The notes under the pieces: generated by a model
Database searches by the model: none
Seen by the model: only the letters and a program-made list of their open reading frames with translations
Told to the model about the DNA's origin: nothing
Shown: positions 27,649 through 36,622 of the stretch, piece after piece
Position numbering within the stretch: position 1 is the stretch's first letter
Layout of the letters: each line of letters begins with the position of its first letter
Assembly (NCBI RefSeq): GCF_046195335.1
Contig: NZ_CP176093.1
Length of the DNA stretch: 64,000 bases
Strand: one strand, 5' to 3'
Source: Methanospirillum lacunae
GTDB lineage: Archaea; Halobacteriota; Methanomicrobia; Methanomicrobiales; Methanospirillaceae
Position numbers and translations under genes: made by a program

Positions 27649-29922
27649 ATGGGCGAAGATTCTTTAGATATCGTCAATTCTTTTGACAGCCCTGCTGTAC
27701 AATCATTGATTGATAATATTCCCTGCCCGGTCCTAATCATGAAAGAAAACCACTTTTGTGGTTGTAACCAGACAGCCGGGAAATTATTCAAATCTTTAGA
27801 TAAATCATTTATCATCGGAAGGGATCTGCTTGGAATTTCTCCATTAAAACAACCAGATGGTTCAGACTCAGCAAATCATGTTGGATCCCTCCTCTCCCGT
27901 GTTACTCCAGGAAAAATTCTCAATATTGAGTGGAGATTTTCCCGTTCTGATAATACTACATTTGATGGGAAAGGAACGATACGCCAGACAGACCCGGCCT
28001 ATGGGGACTTTCTTATCTTTTCTTTCATAGATAATAGTGCAGAATCCAGGGCTATCAGAGATATTCTCGAGATATCAGAAGAGATGAAGAAAGGAAATCT
28101 TCGCACACGAATCTCTTCTGAAGGATACCATGGGGATCTTGAGACATTAATAAACAGAATAAACGAGATGCTGGATGATATCCTTTACCCATTCAGAGAT
28201 ATGAGCAAGGTTCTGGTCAAAATTTCCAACGGCAATATCCATTCTCGGATAAACCAGACATATCAAGGAGATCATGAACGTATCAGAACGGCCGTAAATA
28301 GTGTCGCAGATGTTATCATAGAACTACAGAATGAGATACTTCGCATTACAAAAGCCGCACAGAATGGTTCCATTACCGAACGTGGCAATCCTAGTAAGTT
28401 CAAAGGTGCTTATGCAGAGGTAATCACCGAGATAAATGATATGCTCAACACGATCATAAACCCCGTAATGCAGGGATACCGTGTTTTGAGAAAGATAAAG
28501 GGAGGTGATTTAAGCGACCGTATGGAGATAGAATGCGTAGGAGACCACGCAAAACTGAAGAATGCTATTAATAATGTGCATGATTGGCTGACTGAGTTGA
28601 TAGTATATGTAACACGTATTTCAGAGGGAGATCTCACAGCCTCGATTAAAAAGGCGTCTGATCAGGATCAGATATATGAACCCCTCATGAAGATGCGTGA
28701 CAATATCAGGTCACTAATTGATGATGTAAATGCTCTTGGAAAAGCTGGGACGGATGGAAAACTGTCAGTCAGGGCTGATCCAATGCGTCATAAGGGAGAG
28801 TTCAGAACCATTATCGAAGGGATGAACAAGACTCTTGACTCTGTAGTTATTCCTGTCAATGAGGCAATGGTGGTTTCTGAAACCTATGCTAATTATAATT
28901 TCGCACGACGGATAAATCCTGCTTTACCCATGCTGGGAGACTGGGCAGATTTTAAAATCGCGCTAGATCAGGTCGGATCCAATGTCTCTCAGGCAGTCAG
29001 CATAATTAATGAGCAGGTAGTTAGCCTGAATTCAGTCGTCACTCAGACTCATGGAAGTATTAACGATGTTAGTCAGGGAACAAATGCTCTCGCAGATATC
29101 GCCCAGGCTGTGAGTCTAAACGCAGAGAGAGGTAAGGATGGGATTGCACAGATTCTGAAGGCCATGGAAGATCTCGCAATAAATGTGACAGATGTTTCAG
29201 CACGGGCTGACGAAGTGAATCACCTGGCAATAGATACGAGTCATCTCTCATCGAAAGGAACTGATCTCGCCAAAGGGGCTGAAAATGGAATGGAAGAGAT
29301 AACCCATTCCACAGATCAGGTTGTAAAGATCGTTCATGAGATTATGGACGAGATGAAGACCATCAGTAAGATCACAAAAGTCATTTCAGATATTGCTAGC
29401 CAGACAAATCTTCTTGCACTCAATGCTGCAATCGAGGCAGCCCGGGCTGGAGAGGCAGGAAGAGGATTTGCAGTAGTGGCAAGTGAAGTCAAATCACTAG
29501 CTCTCGAATCACGTCAATCAGCAGAAAATATCACAGGTATGATAGAGAGTCTGCAGAAGAAAACCGAACTTGCATCAAGCACAATGGATCAGAGTGCAGT
29601 GTCTGTCCAGAGTGGAGGAAAGGCACTTTCTGAGACACTCAAAGTATTCAACGAGATCATAGGATCTATTTCCACAATCAGTGAGAGAATGGATCAGGTT
29701 GCACGATCAGCTGAGCAACAGGCAGCGGCAGTTGAAGAGATCACTGCTTCTATCAATGAAGTAAATGAGATGGTTATGAATACATCCAAAGAAGCAGTAT
29801 CAGCAGCAGCAGCAAGTCAGCAGGCGGCAGCAGCAACAGACCAGTTAACAGACCAGTCTGAACTGGTCTTTTCAGTCGCAACCCGTCTGCATAGTGAGAT
29901 GCAGAAATTTACAGTCAGTTAA
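27649..29922 (+). CDS. Soluble methyl-accepting chemotaxis protein with poly-HAMP region
   Basis: This 757-aa receptor lacks membrane helices, so it acts in the cytosol. An N-terminal PAS domain (about 12-135) is followed by a tandem HAMP-like array (about 140-440; repeats such as KGNLRTRI, NGNIHSRI, GGDLSDRM, EGDLTASI, DGKLSVRA) and the signalling hairpin with the conserved tip IASQTNLLALNAAIEAARAG and GRGFAVVASEVKSLA. Gln/Glu pairs near EEITASINEV are likely methylation sites. It should signal through a CheA/CheW complex encoded elsewhere. Long A/T-rich leader DNA precedes it. A second receptor of similar design lies at 55679-57565. Confidence 0.93.
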   Translation: MGEDSLDIVNSFDSPAVQSLIDNIPCPVLIMKENHFCGCNQTAGKLFKSLDKSFIIGRDLLGISPLKQPDGSDSANHVGSLLSRVTPGKILNIEWRFSRSDNTTFDGKGTIRQTDPAYGDFLIFSFIDNSAESRAIRDILEISEEMKKGNLRTRISSEGYHGDLETLINRINEMLDDILYPFRDMSKVLVKISNGNIHSRINQTYQGDHERIRTAVNSVADVIIELQNEILRITKAAQNGSITERGNPSKFKGAYAEVITEINDMLNTIINPVMQGYRVLRKIKGGDLSDRMEIECVGDHAKLKNAINNVHDWLTELIVYVTRISEGDLTASIKKASDQDQIYEPLMKMRDNIRSLIDDVNALGKAGTDGKLSVRADPMRHKGEFRTIIEGMNKTLDSVVIPVNEAMVVSETYANYNFARRINPALPMLGDWADFKIALDQVGSNVSQAVSIINEQVVSLNSVVTQTHGSINDVSQGTNALADIAQAVSLNAERGKDGIAQILKAMEDLAINVTDVSARADEVNHLAIDTSHLSSKGTDLAKGAENGMEEITHSTDQVVKIVHEIMDEMKTISKITKVISDIASQTNLLALNAAIEAARAGEAGRGFAVVASEVKSLALESRQSAENITGMIESLQKKTELASSTMDQSAVSVQSGGKALSETLKVFNEIIGSISTISERMDQVARSAEQQAAAVEEITASINEVNEMVMNTSKEAVSAAAASQQAAAATDQLTDQSELVFSVATRLHSEMQKFTVS

Positions 29923-29983
29923 ATTGTTTACCCATTATTCACCTTTTTCAGGTGAAAAAGATACAGGTTTCTCTGTAATTTCT

Positions 29984-30781
29984 TCACGGCACAGTCAATC
30001 TAATCCGGTGCTGTCCAGTATAAATTGTCATTTTGGGAGGACGGACAAAACCTGCAATAGTCATATTGGTATTCTTTGCAAACTCGATTCCACCAGCAAA
30101 TGCCGCGTTGTTGCTGATAACGACAGGTATTCCAGCACGGTAGGCTTTTGCTACCATATCAACAGGGAGCCGACCGGAACAGACCAGATAACAATGGTTG
30201 ATGTCCACACCTTTTTGAAGTGCTACACCTACCGCCTTGTCAACAGTTGTGTGACGACCCATGTCCTCAACTCCACAGATCACTTCTCCATCCTCTCTTA
30301 TTATCAGGCTGCAGTGCATACCACCGGTACGCTTCCAGATAACTGAGTACTCATTTACCTTCTCCATCGAACTGAAGATCGTGTCCACCCCCAGGCACAT
30401 CCCATCCGGGAGAGGAGGTAGTGAGCAGTCAGGGAGAAGATCACGGCATGAACCCCCAGAACTATTTTTTGAGAACTGTCCTTTGATGGTACTTTCAGAA
30501 TTACATTCAGATAGGACTCTGATTTCAGGCAGATCAATATGTATTGAAGTGATCTCCTTGACTTCACGGATATACCCCTCACATATCAGATGTCCAATTG
30601 CAAATGATTCAAGATCGACAGGGGTAATTGAGAGATCTCCGATGAGAATGTCATTGAGAAATAGCATCACCCGTGATTCAGTACACACCTCCACTGAACT
30701 CTGATTGATAGAATCACCAGATACTTTAACAGACGAATACATGATGGTTACACCAGGGATACCCTCATTCTGAGAAGACAT
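29984..30781 (-). CDS. fdhD: Formate dehydrogenase accessory sulfurtransferase
   Basis: This 265-aa protein matches FdhD, which passes sulfur from a Cys desulfurase to the molybdenum/tungsten cofactor of formate dehydrogenase. KRTGGMHCSLI, EDMGRHTTVDKAVG, SGRLPVDMVAKAYRAGIPV and SNNAA are family hallmarks. At the usual C-x-x-C site the sequence is GGSC: the second Cys is kept and the first is Gly. No formate dehydrogenase genes are in the window. Formate use fits Methanomicrobiales. ATG 30781 is used; Met 14 is an alternative. Confidence 0.88.
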   Translation of the reverse strand: MSSQNEGIPGVTIMYSSVKVSGDSINQSSVEVCTESRVMLFLNDILIGDLSITPVDLESFAIGHLICEGYIREVKEITSIHIDLPEIRVLSECNSESTIKGQFSKNSSGGSCRDLLPDCSLPPLPDGMCLGVDTIFSSMEKVNEYSVIWKRTGGMHCSLIIREDGEVICGVEDMGRHTTVDKAVGVALQKGVDINHCYLVCSGRLPVDMVAKAYRAGIPVVISNNAAFAGGIEFAKNTNMTIAGFVRPPKMTIYTGQHRIRLTVP

Positions 30782-30913
30782 ACAGATCCTCTGTGATTAG
30801 AAGTGTAGTAAGGATGATGATGCAAAGTTTTGTGATAGATTCAGGTAAAAAAGGGAAAATATAAGATAAGCAGTCAGGAGGGATTCCTGATGCTAGCATT
30901 CAGTTATCTTACT

Positions 30914-33172
30914 TTATTTTTTCTCATGATCCAGAGGGTGGATATGAAGCACTTCTTCTTCAACCTCCTCAACCCGGTGAACTATCTGATCAACAAGTGA
31001 GAGAACAGCTGGCATTACTGCTACTGCACCGATCAATGAGAACATTACTGCAATGATTGTTGTAAGTCCAAAGTTGCTAATGATCGGAAATGACGAGAGG
31101 ATCAAAGCAGAGAAACCAAAGAAGGTCGCAAGTCCTGAAACAAGAATTGCTGATCCAATCTTTCGGACACTGTTTTTGATAGCCTCGATAACATCATCGG
31201 TAATCTCTCTCTCCTCCAGATAGCGTTCCATCACCAGGATGGTATACTCTGCAGCAACACCTATCGTCATCGAACCGAGACATGCTGTCATCGGGTTGTA
31301 ATCAATGCCGAGAATATACATTGCAACAGCATTCCACCCGACAATGGCTACTATCGGAACTATTGGGGTAAGTGCATTGATATTACGATATACCAGACCA
31401 AGGAATAAAGCCACGAGGACAAATCCCAGGTATGTCATTGCTTCTTTACTCTCAATCAGCTGGCTGATCAGGGTGGTGAAGAGATCAAAGCTACCGGTAA
31501 TACTGGTCTGGATTCCTGGTGGAGGTTGATGGAGCTCGAGATCACCTTTCATCTGATCTTTCAGATTACTCTTTGCAGGAGTTTCCATCTTGGTTGTATA
31601 CAACTGAATGACAGCTTCTGTTTTTCCGTTCAGGTACTGTTTTTTCGTTCCTGCAGGAATTTTCTCCAGAGCATTATCAAGTTCACTCTGGGTTTGAGGC
31701 ATCGTCCCATTGTTATAAGTGATTACATAATCTGCAATACTCACTGCATTGGTAAGTCTTGTCGGATGAAGATCCATCTCCAGGGTTGTGAACTCTTTCA
31801 TCCACTTAACAGTGTCAAGTGCAAGAACATTATCACCATACACAAGAATTGGAGCCGGATCAGTGGATCCCACGATCCTTGTCACCTTGTCAAGCGTGAC
31901 CTTTGCCGGCATATCAGGCGGAACAAAGGCATTCTGATTGGTGTCAATAGGGATCCGGGAATCCATCTGAATTCCAACAAATGCAACAAAGAAAACTACA
32001 AGCAGAACAGGCACCGGGTTCTTTGCAATACCTACTGCAAGTTTGGACAGGCCGAAATCAATACTGTCAGTAAGCTTTGACTTTCCAGCTCCTTTTGCTT
32101 TATAATCAATCAGAATTGCAATAAGCGGAATTCCAATGAGAGATGTCAGGTAACATACAACCACACCGATGATACTCACAAGACCGAAGCCCTGGATCAT
32201 CGGGACCGGGGAGATAAACATGGCGAAAAAACCCATTGATGTAGCAAGCATTGCATACATCACAGCCGGGCCGGTTTTGGTTACCGTTATCCGGATAGCT
32301 TCTGGAAGTGGGTGCGTGCGTGCCTCTTCTTCAAGACGCGAATGGAACTGAATAGCATAATCGATTCCAAGTCCGATCATGACAGGGAATGCAGATATGA
32401 CCGCCATACTCACGGTCACGTGCCCAAGTCCTACCACACCAAAAGTGAGGAGTAGTCCTATCGTTACTATCAGAACAGGCAGGAACCGGTGACTGACATA
32501 AGAGAAGAGCAAACCCATTACAACAACCATTAGCAACAAGGCTGCCATAATGAGAGTCATCATGGATTTACCCATCTCATTCTTCATCTCCATGCTGAAG
32601 GCTGCATCACCGGTTAATTTTACAGATAAGCCAGGAGGGATATCAGTACTGTCGATGAATGAAAGAATATTCTTCATCGCAGATTCTTTCTTTGTGTCAC
32701 TAAGGCCCGGTTCGAGGGTCACCATCGCCATATTCAATAGGTTAGATGGAATGTACCGCTTAAGAACCGAGGGAGCAATCTTCTGCTCAACTTCTGTGAC
32801 TTCACCGGACGAAAGCGGAAGGGTGCCATTGTTTGCCTGCTTGATTACATCTGTGACACTGGCAGTGCCTGAAACATACTGAAGTTTCTGAATCGGCCCC
32901 ATGATCGAGTCGATGTAAGCAAGAATTTCAGGACTCGTGGGATCGTTACATTCAAAGAGCAGAACAAGAGTGTTCTGCTGGAACGTGTCGGAATAATGGT
33001 TTGAGATGATACCGCTTTGTGAATTTTTATCAAGATAGGTATCATTTCCGGTAGCCATGGATATCATGCTCATCCCAACAAGGGATATCAGCATGAGAAC
33101 CAGCATTACTTCAGCAAGGAGCCGGGGCCGGTGAACCACAAGATCTGCAACACCGGAAAAAAATGATTGCAT
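30914..33172 (-). CDS. RND/MMPL-family exporter
   Basis: This protein of 752 aa has the RND layout: helix 1 (about 18-38), a large external loop, a bundle of five helices, a second external loop and a final bundle. The segments IGLGIDYAIQFHSRLEEEA and GVAAEYTILVMERYLEE carry the helix-4 and helix-10 type acidic residues used for proton coupling. It belongs with the archaeal and bacterial HAE3-like exporters. The longer frame from 33244 is less likely: GTGAGGT precedes ATG 33172, and the shorter form matches its paralogue at 60294-62555 from the first residues. It follows the COG1361 gene by 25 nt in one operon. The substrate is unknown; lipids or hydrophobic compounds are plausible. Confidence 0.88.
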   Translation of the reverse strand: MQSFFSGVADLVVHRPRLLAEVMLVLMLISLVGMSMISMATGNDTYLDKNSQSGIISNHYSDTFQQNTLVLLFECNDPTSPEILAYIDSIMGPIQKLQYVSGTASVTDVIKQANNGTLPLSSGEVTEVEQKIAPSVLKRYIPSNLLNMAMVTLEPGLSDTKKESAMKNILSFIDSTDIPPGLSVKLTGDAAFSMEMKNEMGKSMMTLIMAALLLMVVVMGLLFSYVSHRFLPVLIVTIGLLLTFGVVGLGHVTVSMAVISAFPVMIGLGIDYAIQFHSRLEEEARTHPLPEAIRITVTKTGPAVMYAMLATSMGFFAMFISPVPMIQGFGLVSIIGVVVCYLTSLIGIPLIAILIDYKAKGAGKSKLTDSIDFGLSKLAVGIAKNPVPVLLVVFFVAFVGIQMDSRIPIDTNQNAFVPPDMPAKVTLDKVTRIVGSTDPAPILVYGDNVLALDTVKWMKEFTTLEMDLHPTRLTNAVSIADYVITYNNGTMPQTQSELDNALEKIPAGTKKQYLNGKTEAVIQLYTTKMETPAKSNLKDQMKGDLELHQPPPGIQTSITGSFDLFTTLISQLIESKEAMTYLGFVLVALFLGLVYRNINALTPIVPIVAIVGWNAVAMYILGIDYNPMTACLGSMTIGVAAEYTILVMERYLEEREITDDVIEAIKNSVRKIGSAILVSGLATFFGFSALILSSFPIISNFGLTTIIAVMFSLIGAVAVMPAVLSLVDQIVHRVEEVEEEVLHIHPLDHEKK

Positions 33173-33197
33173 AGGTACCTCACAACCGGAATGTCGG

Positions 33198-34523
33198 TTA
33201 ACGGACCTGCTTCTGGCGCCGGGTGTGAATGGTATATCCGGCACCGATGATGATTACGAGCAGTAGGGCAATCACGATTGGGTTTCCAAGCAGCGATGCA
33301 ATACCACCGGAAGGCACAACAGATACTGGTACCTTTACAGTGTCAGAGATCTGGCTGTTATCAAGGGCATCACGATATCTAACCTCTGAATCGAGTCCAT
33401 AGGTCTTCTGTGTGGCATCTGATGCTGTACTTATCTCGAACTTTGCTGTTCCGGACTCGCCTGGTTTAAGGTCTCCAAGGTATGCCAAATCATCATTGCT
33501 TGTAAAGGGATCTACTGCACTGATACGAGCTTCTGCACTGTATGCTGTTGCAGCACCATCATTGCGATAGGTGACAGAGACTGCCTGTTTCTTTCCAGGT
33601 GAGGTTTCACCTGCAGGGCTGGTTACCGTAAATGCAACTTTAGATCCAACCGGAACACCAAATTCCTCTACAGGCGTTTCAAGGGTTTCTCCGTCAGCGT
33701 TTTCATACGAGACGAGAACTGAGAGTGGATAGGTCTGTGGTTCTCCATCTTTGGAAACAGATACCTTGAACTTTGTATCTACTGTCTGCCCTGGTTCAAA
33801 TGTTCCGATATACACAGTACTGTCAACAGGAACGATCGGGGAGTTGCCGTTACGGCTCAGTTTGGCGATAGCTTTCTTTCCAGTGTCAGCACCGCTGTTC
33901 TTCAATTTAAGAGTAACATACCCTGATCCACCTGCATTAATGTTTTCAGGAGTAACGGAGAGAACATCAAGATTGATTGCTGATTTGACAACGAATGGCA
34001 ACTCTATCTGAAGTTCCTTCTTTATATACCGGTAGGTGAGACTATCTGTTCCCTGTTGATCAGCATCAGCGAGGTAGGTGTACTCAATGGTAAGCGGAAG
34101 AGTGTAGGTACCTGCTTTTGCATCGTCCTTTACCCTGATATCAAAGGTAACCTGACTGTTGTTGGATGCTTTAACATCACCGATCATCTGTGGATCTGAT
34201 TTAATCAGAACCGGAGCATCTCCCGCTCCAAGGGTTACTTTTACCATCTTCGCAGTACTTGGAACATCGTCACGATCTACGATTCCGGTCTGAACCATCT
34301 TGATGGTGTTCAGGCCGGTATTCTGGATCAGAACCTTCATCTGAACTGTAGTTCCGGGAGTAAATTCATTACTTCCTGCAATACTAGCAGTGATGTTTGG
34401 TGAACCGGACATATACTTCGTTCCTGCAAGTGCAGGTGAGGTTATCAATGCTGCAATAAGCAGACCAAATACAACCAGGATGAATGATTTGCGTATCATA
34501 CTTAAACTCATAGTAATTCTCAT
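33198..34523 (-). CDS. COG1361-type exported Ig-like protein (exporter partner)
   Basis: This 441-aa protein has a signal peptide (Met then SFILVVFGLLIAALIT ... ALA), three or four Ig-like/CARDB-type beta domains (repeated NTGLNT, LKNSGADTGKK, TYRNDGAATA units) and one C-terminal helix (about 415-435) followed by HTRRQK, so it is anchored with its bulk outside. COG1361 proteins are labelled 'S-layer domain', but pairing with an RND exporter in two places here suggests an adaptor or periplasm-like partner role (inference). It is co-oriented with the exporter and 25 nt upstream of it. Near copies lie at 35112-36491 and 58902-60275. Confidence 0.8.
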   Translation of the reverse strand: MRITMSLSMIRKSFILVVFGLLIAALITSPALAGTKYMSGSPNITASIAGSNEFTPGTTVQMKVLIQNTGLNTIKMVQTGIVDRDDVPSTAKMVKVTLGAGDAPVLIKSDPQMIGDVKASNNSQVTFDIRVKDDAKAGTYTLPLTIEYTYLADADQQGTDSLTYRYIKKELQIELPFVVKSAINLDVLSVTPENINAGGSGYVTLKLKNSGADTGKKAIAKLSRNGNSPIVPVDSTVYIGTFEPGQTVDTKFKVSVSKDGEPQTYPLSVLVSYENADGETLETPVEEFGVPVGSKVAFTVTSPAGETSPGKKQAVSVTYRNDGAATAYSAEARISAVDPFTSNDDLAYLGDLKPGESGTAKFEISTASDATQKTYGLDSEVRYRDALDNSQISDTVKVPVSVVPSGGIASLLGNPIVIALLLVIIIGAGYTIHTRRQKQVR

Positions 34524-34613
34524 GAAATTTTTGTGTTGATTATTTTTCTTAGGTGTTGTGTTCGTAATGTGATGGACACAATTTGGACAGATTCATGCGT
34601 AACTTAAGATATA

Positions 34614-35051
34614 TTACCGGATTTTTCCCAGAATAGAGGTTACCACCTCAGATGATGAACAGAGATTATTTAAATCATCTTCATCAAGATCCGCAAGAAT
34701 CTTTATGATTTCGTCTTTAAACAGACGGTGTGCTTCATGCAGGTGTTCTATTCCAGTCCCAGTAATTGAGATGTTGATTACCCTCCTGTCCTTTGTGTCA
34801 GGCTGTCTTTCTACATATCCTTCCCTGATAAGAGAATCAACCAGACTTGTCATGTATGGTTTTGAGATATACAGTCGAGAGCCTAGTGCAGTCATAGATA
34901 ATGTTCCTTCTTTTTTAAGAAGACCTAACAGACGGTACTGCGCGGTTTGTACACCAGTAATACCATGATCAGATTTGAATATCTGTTTGTGATAGAAGAT
35001 CAGGAGAGCCAGGATGTTTCCGGCTGCTCTGTCTAGAGTTGTAACATCCAT
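34614..35051 (-). CDS. MarR-family transcriptional regulator
   Basis: This 145-aa winged-helix protein has the MarR topology: QYRLLGLLKKEGTLSMTALGSRL, recognition helix ISKPYMTSLVDSL and wing VERQPDTKDRRVINISITGTG. It sits between two COG1361 genes in the same direction, 90 bp upstream of the COG1361-RND pair, so it probably controls that pair in response to a small ligand. MarR proteins usually bind palindromes; GTGTTG-type repeats occur in the 34524-34600 gap, but I cannot define the operator. Confidence 0.87.
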   Translation of the reverse strand: MDVTTLDRAAGNILALLIFYHKQIFKSDHGITGVQTAQYRLLGLLKKEGTLSMTALGSRLYISKPYMTSLVDSLIREGYVERQPDTKDRRVINISITGTGIEHLHEAHRLFKDEIIKILADLDEDDLNNLCSSSEVVTSILGKIR

Positions 35052-35111
35052 TTCAACTGTCTACTATCTACTTTAGTTCTTGAGGTTAATATTTTTATCA
35101 TTGAACTATTC

Positions 35112-36491
35112 TTATGGAAAACCATCTCCGGCAGATTTTGTTACAGTTTCCTTCCTGCGAACCCCGAAGTAGTATCCACCGCCGACTATTATTGCGAGTA
35201 GAACTAGAATTGCCAGAGGATCAGCGGTGATCAGCCCAACTGCTCCGGCTGTGGTAACTTCGACTGGTACCTTAATTGTATCAGAAGTCTGACTAGTACC
35301 AAGAGCATCACGGAACCTGATTTCAGAGTCTACTGCATATTCTTTTGTTTCTGCATCGCCTGATGTACTGATCTCAAATATAGCAGTGGCAGTCTCTCCT
35401 GATTTAATATCACCGAGGTAAGCAAGATTGTCAGAACTCTTAAGCGAACCAACAGGTTTTATCCTTGCTTCTGCCAGATAAGCAGTTGTATCAGCATCAT
35501 TGCGATAGGTTACCTCAATGCGCTTATTCTCACCCTGACTAATTTCTATCGGTTTGCCGACTGTTGAGAACTTTATCTTCGGTGCTACCGAAATACCCAG
35601 TCTTTTTACAGGAGTATCAAGAGTTACTCCATCAGCATTCTCATAGGTAGCGTACAGATCGAGAGGATAATTCTGACCTTGTGCATCTTTTGAGACGGAG
35701 ACTTTGAACTTGGTATTTACCTCGTCTCCCGGCGAAAACGATCCAATGTAAACAGAACTGTCAACAGGGATCACTGGCGATCCTTCACTGCGTGCAATCT
35801 TTGCAATCGTCTTCGATCCTGATTCAACCCCGGTGTTCTTCAATGTTGCAAGCAGGTATCCAGAACCACCGGCATTGATATCCTGCGCCTTAACCTGTGT
35901 AACATCAAGATTGATTGCTGATCTAACAACAAAGGGGAGATCAATTGTCATGTCCCGATCAGTATACCGATATGTGACACTTTCAGTTCCCTGTTGATCA
36001 GCCTCTGCCAGATATGTATACTTGACGTGGAGTGGGAGAGTATACTTCCCTGGACGAGCATCATCTGTTACCCAGATCTGAAAAGTAGCTGGTTTTGAAT
36101 TGGAAGCGGCAATATCACCAAGCATCTGTGAGTCAGATTTTACTACTACCGGGGCATTGCCCGCATCAAGTGAAACCAACGTCATTTTTGCGGTACTAGG
36201 GCTGGCATCACCATCTAATACACCAGATTGTGCCATTTTGGATGATAGCAAACCCGTATTCTGGATAGAAACTGTAAAAGGATTTGTCGAACCGGGAGAA
36301 AACTCGTTGCTCCCGGATATGGATGCAGATATGGCTGGAGAACCGGAAAGGAATTTGGTATCAGCTGATACTGGCAAACATACCAGAGCAGCCAAAACTA
36401 CCAACATCAGGAGAATACCTGATGCCTTTCGGTATTCCTTTCCTCCCAGGACACCTGCTACCAATAGTTGATGTTTCATACGTGTACTCAA
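35112..36491 (-). CDS. COG1361-type exported Ig-like protein, orphan copy
   Basis: This 459-aa paralogue of the 33198-34523 protein has a signal-anchor (KASGILLMLVVLAALVCLPVSA), the same domain order and matching segments such as TAKMTLVSLDAGNAPVVVKSD and DNLAYLGDIKSGE. A C-terminal helix (VGLITADPLAILVLLAIIV) precedes a short basic tail. Unlike the other two copies it has no exporter gene directly after it; the MarR gene follows after 60 bp. A second Met at codon 4 or later Mets before the helix are alternative starts. It is transcribed divergently from the wHTH-PAS regulator, which may control it. Confidence 0.8.
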   Translation of the reverse strand: MSTRMKHQLLVAGVLGGKEYRKASGILLMLVVLAALVCLPVSADTKFLSGSPAISASISGSNEFSPGSTNPFTVSIQNTGLLSSKMAQSGVLDGDASPSTAKMTLVSLDAGNAPVVVKSDSQMLGDIAASNSKPATFQIWVTDDARPGKYTLPLHVKYTYLAEADQQGTESVTYRYTDRDMTIDLPFVVRSAINLDVTQVKAQDINAGGSGYLLATLKNTGVESGSKTIAKIARSEGSPVIPVDSSVYIGSFSPGDEVNTKFKVSVSKDAQGQNYPLDLYATYENADGVTLDTPVKRLGISVAPKIKFSTVGKPIEISQGENKRIEVTYRNDADTTAYLAEARIKPVGSLKSSDNLAYLGDIKSGETATAIFEISTSGDAETKEYAVDSEIRFRDALGTSQTSDTIKVPVEVTTAGAVGLITADPLAILVLLAIIVGGGYYFGVRRKETVTKSAGDGFP

Positions 36492-36542
36492 TCGTGTTTG
36501 TACTTACAGATGTAGTTACAACATCATGTTAATGGTTGCGGT

Positions 36543-36561
36543 CATTTGTTACATACAAATG
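36543..36561. promoter_or_regulatory. Inverted repeat in divergent promoter region
   Basis: CATTTGT-TACAT-ACAAATG is a perfect 7-bp inverted repeat with a 5-bp spacer, midway between the divergent COG1361 gene (start 36491) and the wHTH-PAS gene (start 36623). Position and symmetry suit an operator for a dimeric regulator such as the adjacent wHTH-PAS or MarR protein. Confidence 0.4.
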
Positions 36562-36622
36562 CAAATGATAATTGCTACACAGAAGAGTAACATATTTCGG
36601 TTCTTATGATCCACATATCAGC

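Noticed and set aside
31526..32080. 184-aa plus-strand frame opposite the first RND exporter
   Set aside because: Antisense shadow; the minus-strand exporter has full-length similarity to its paralogue.
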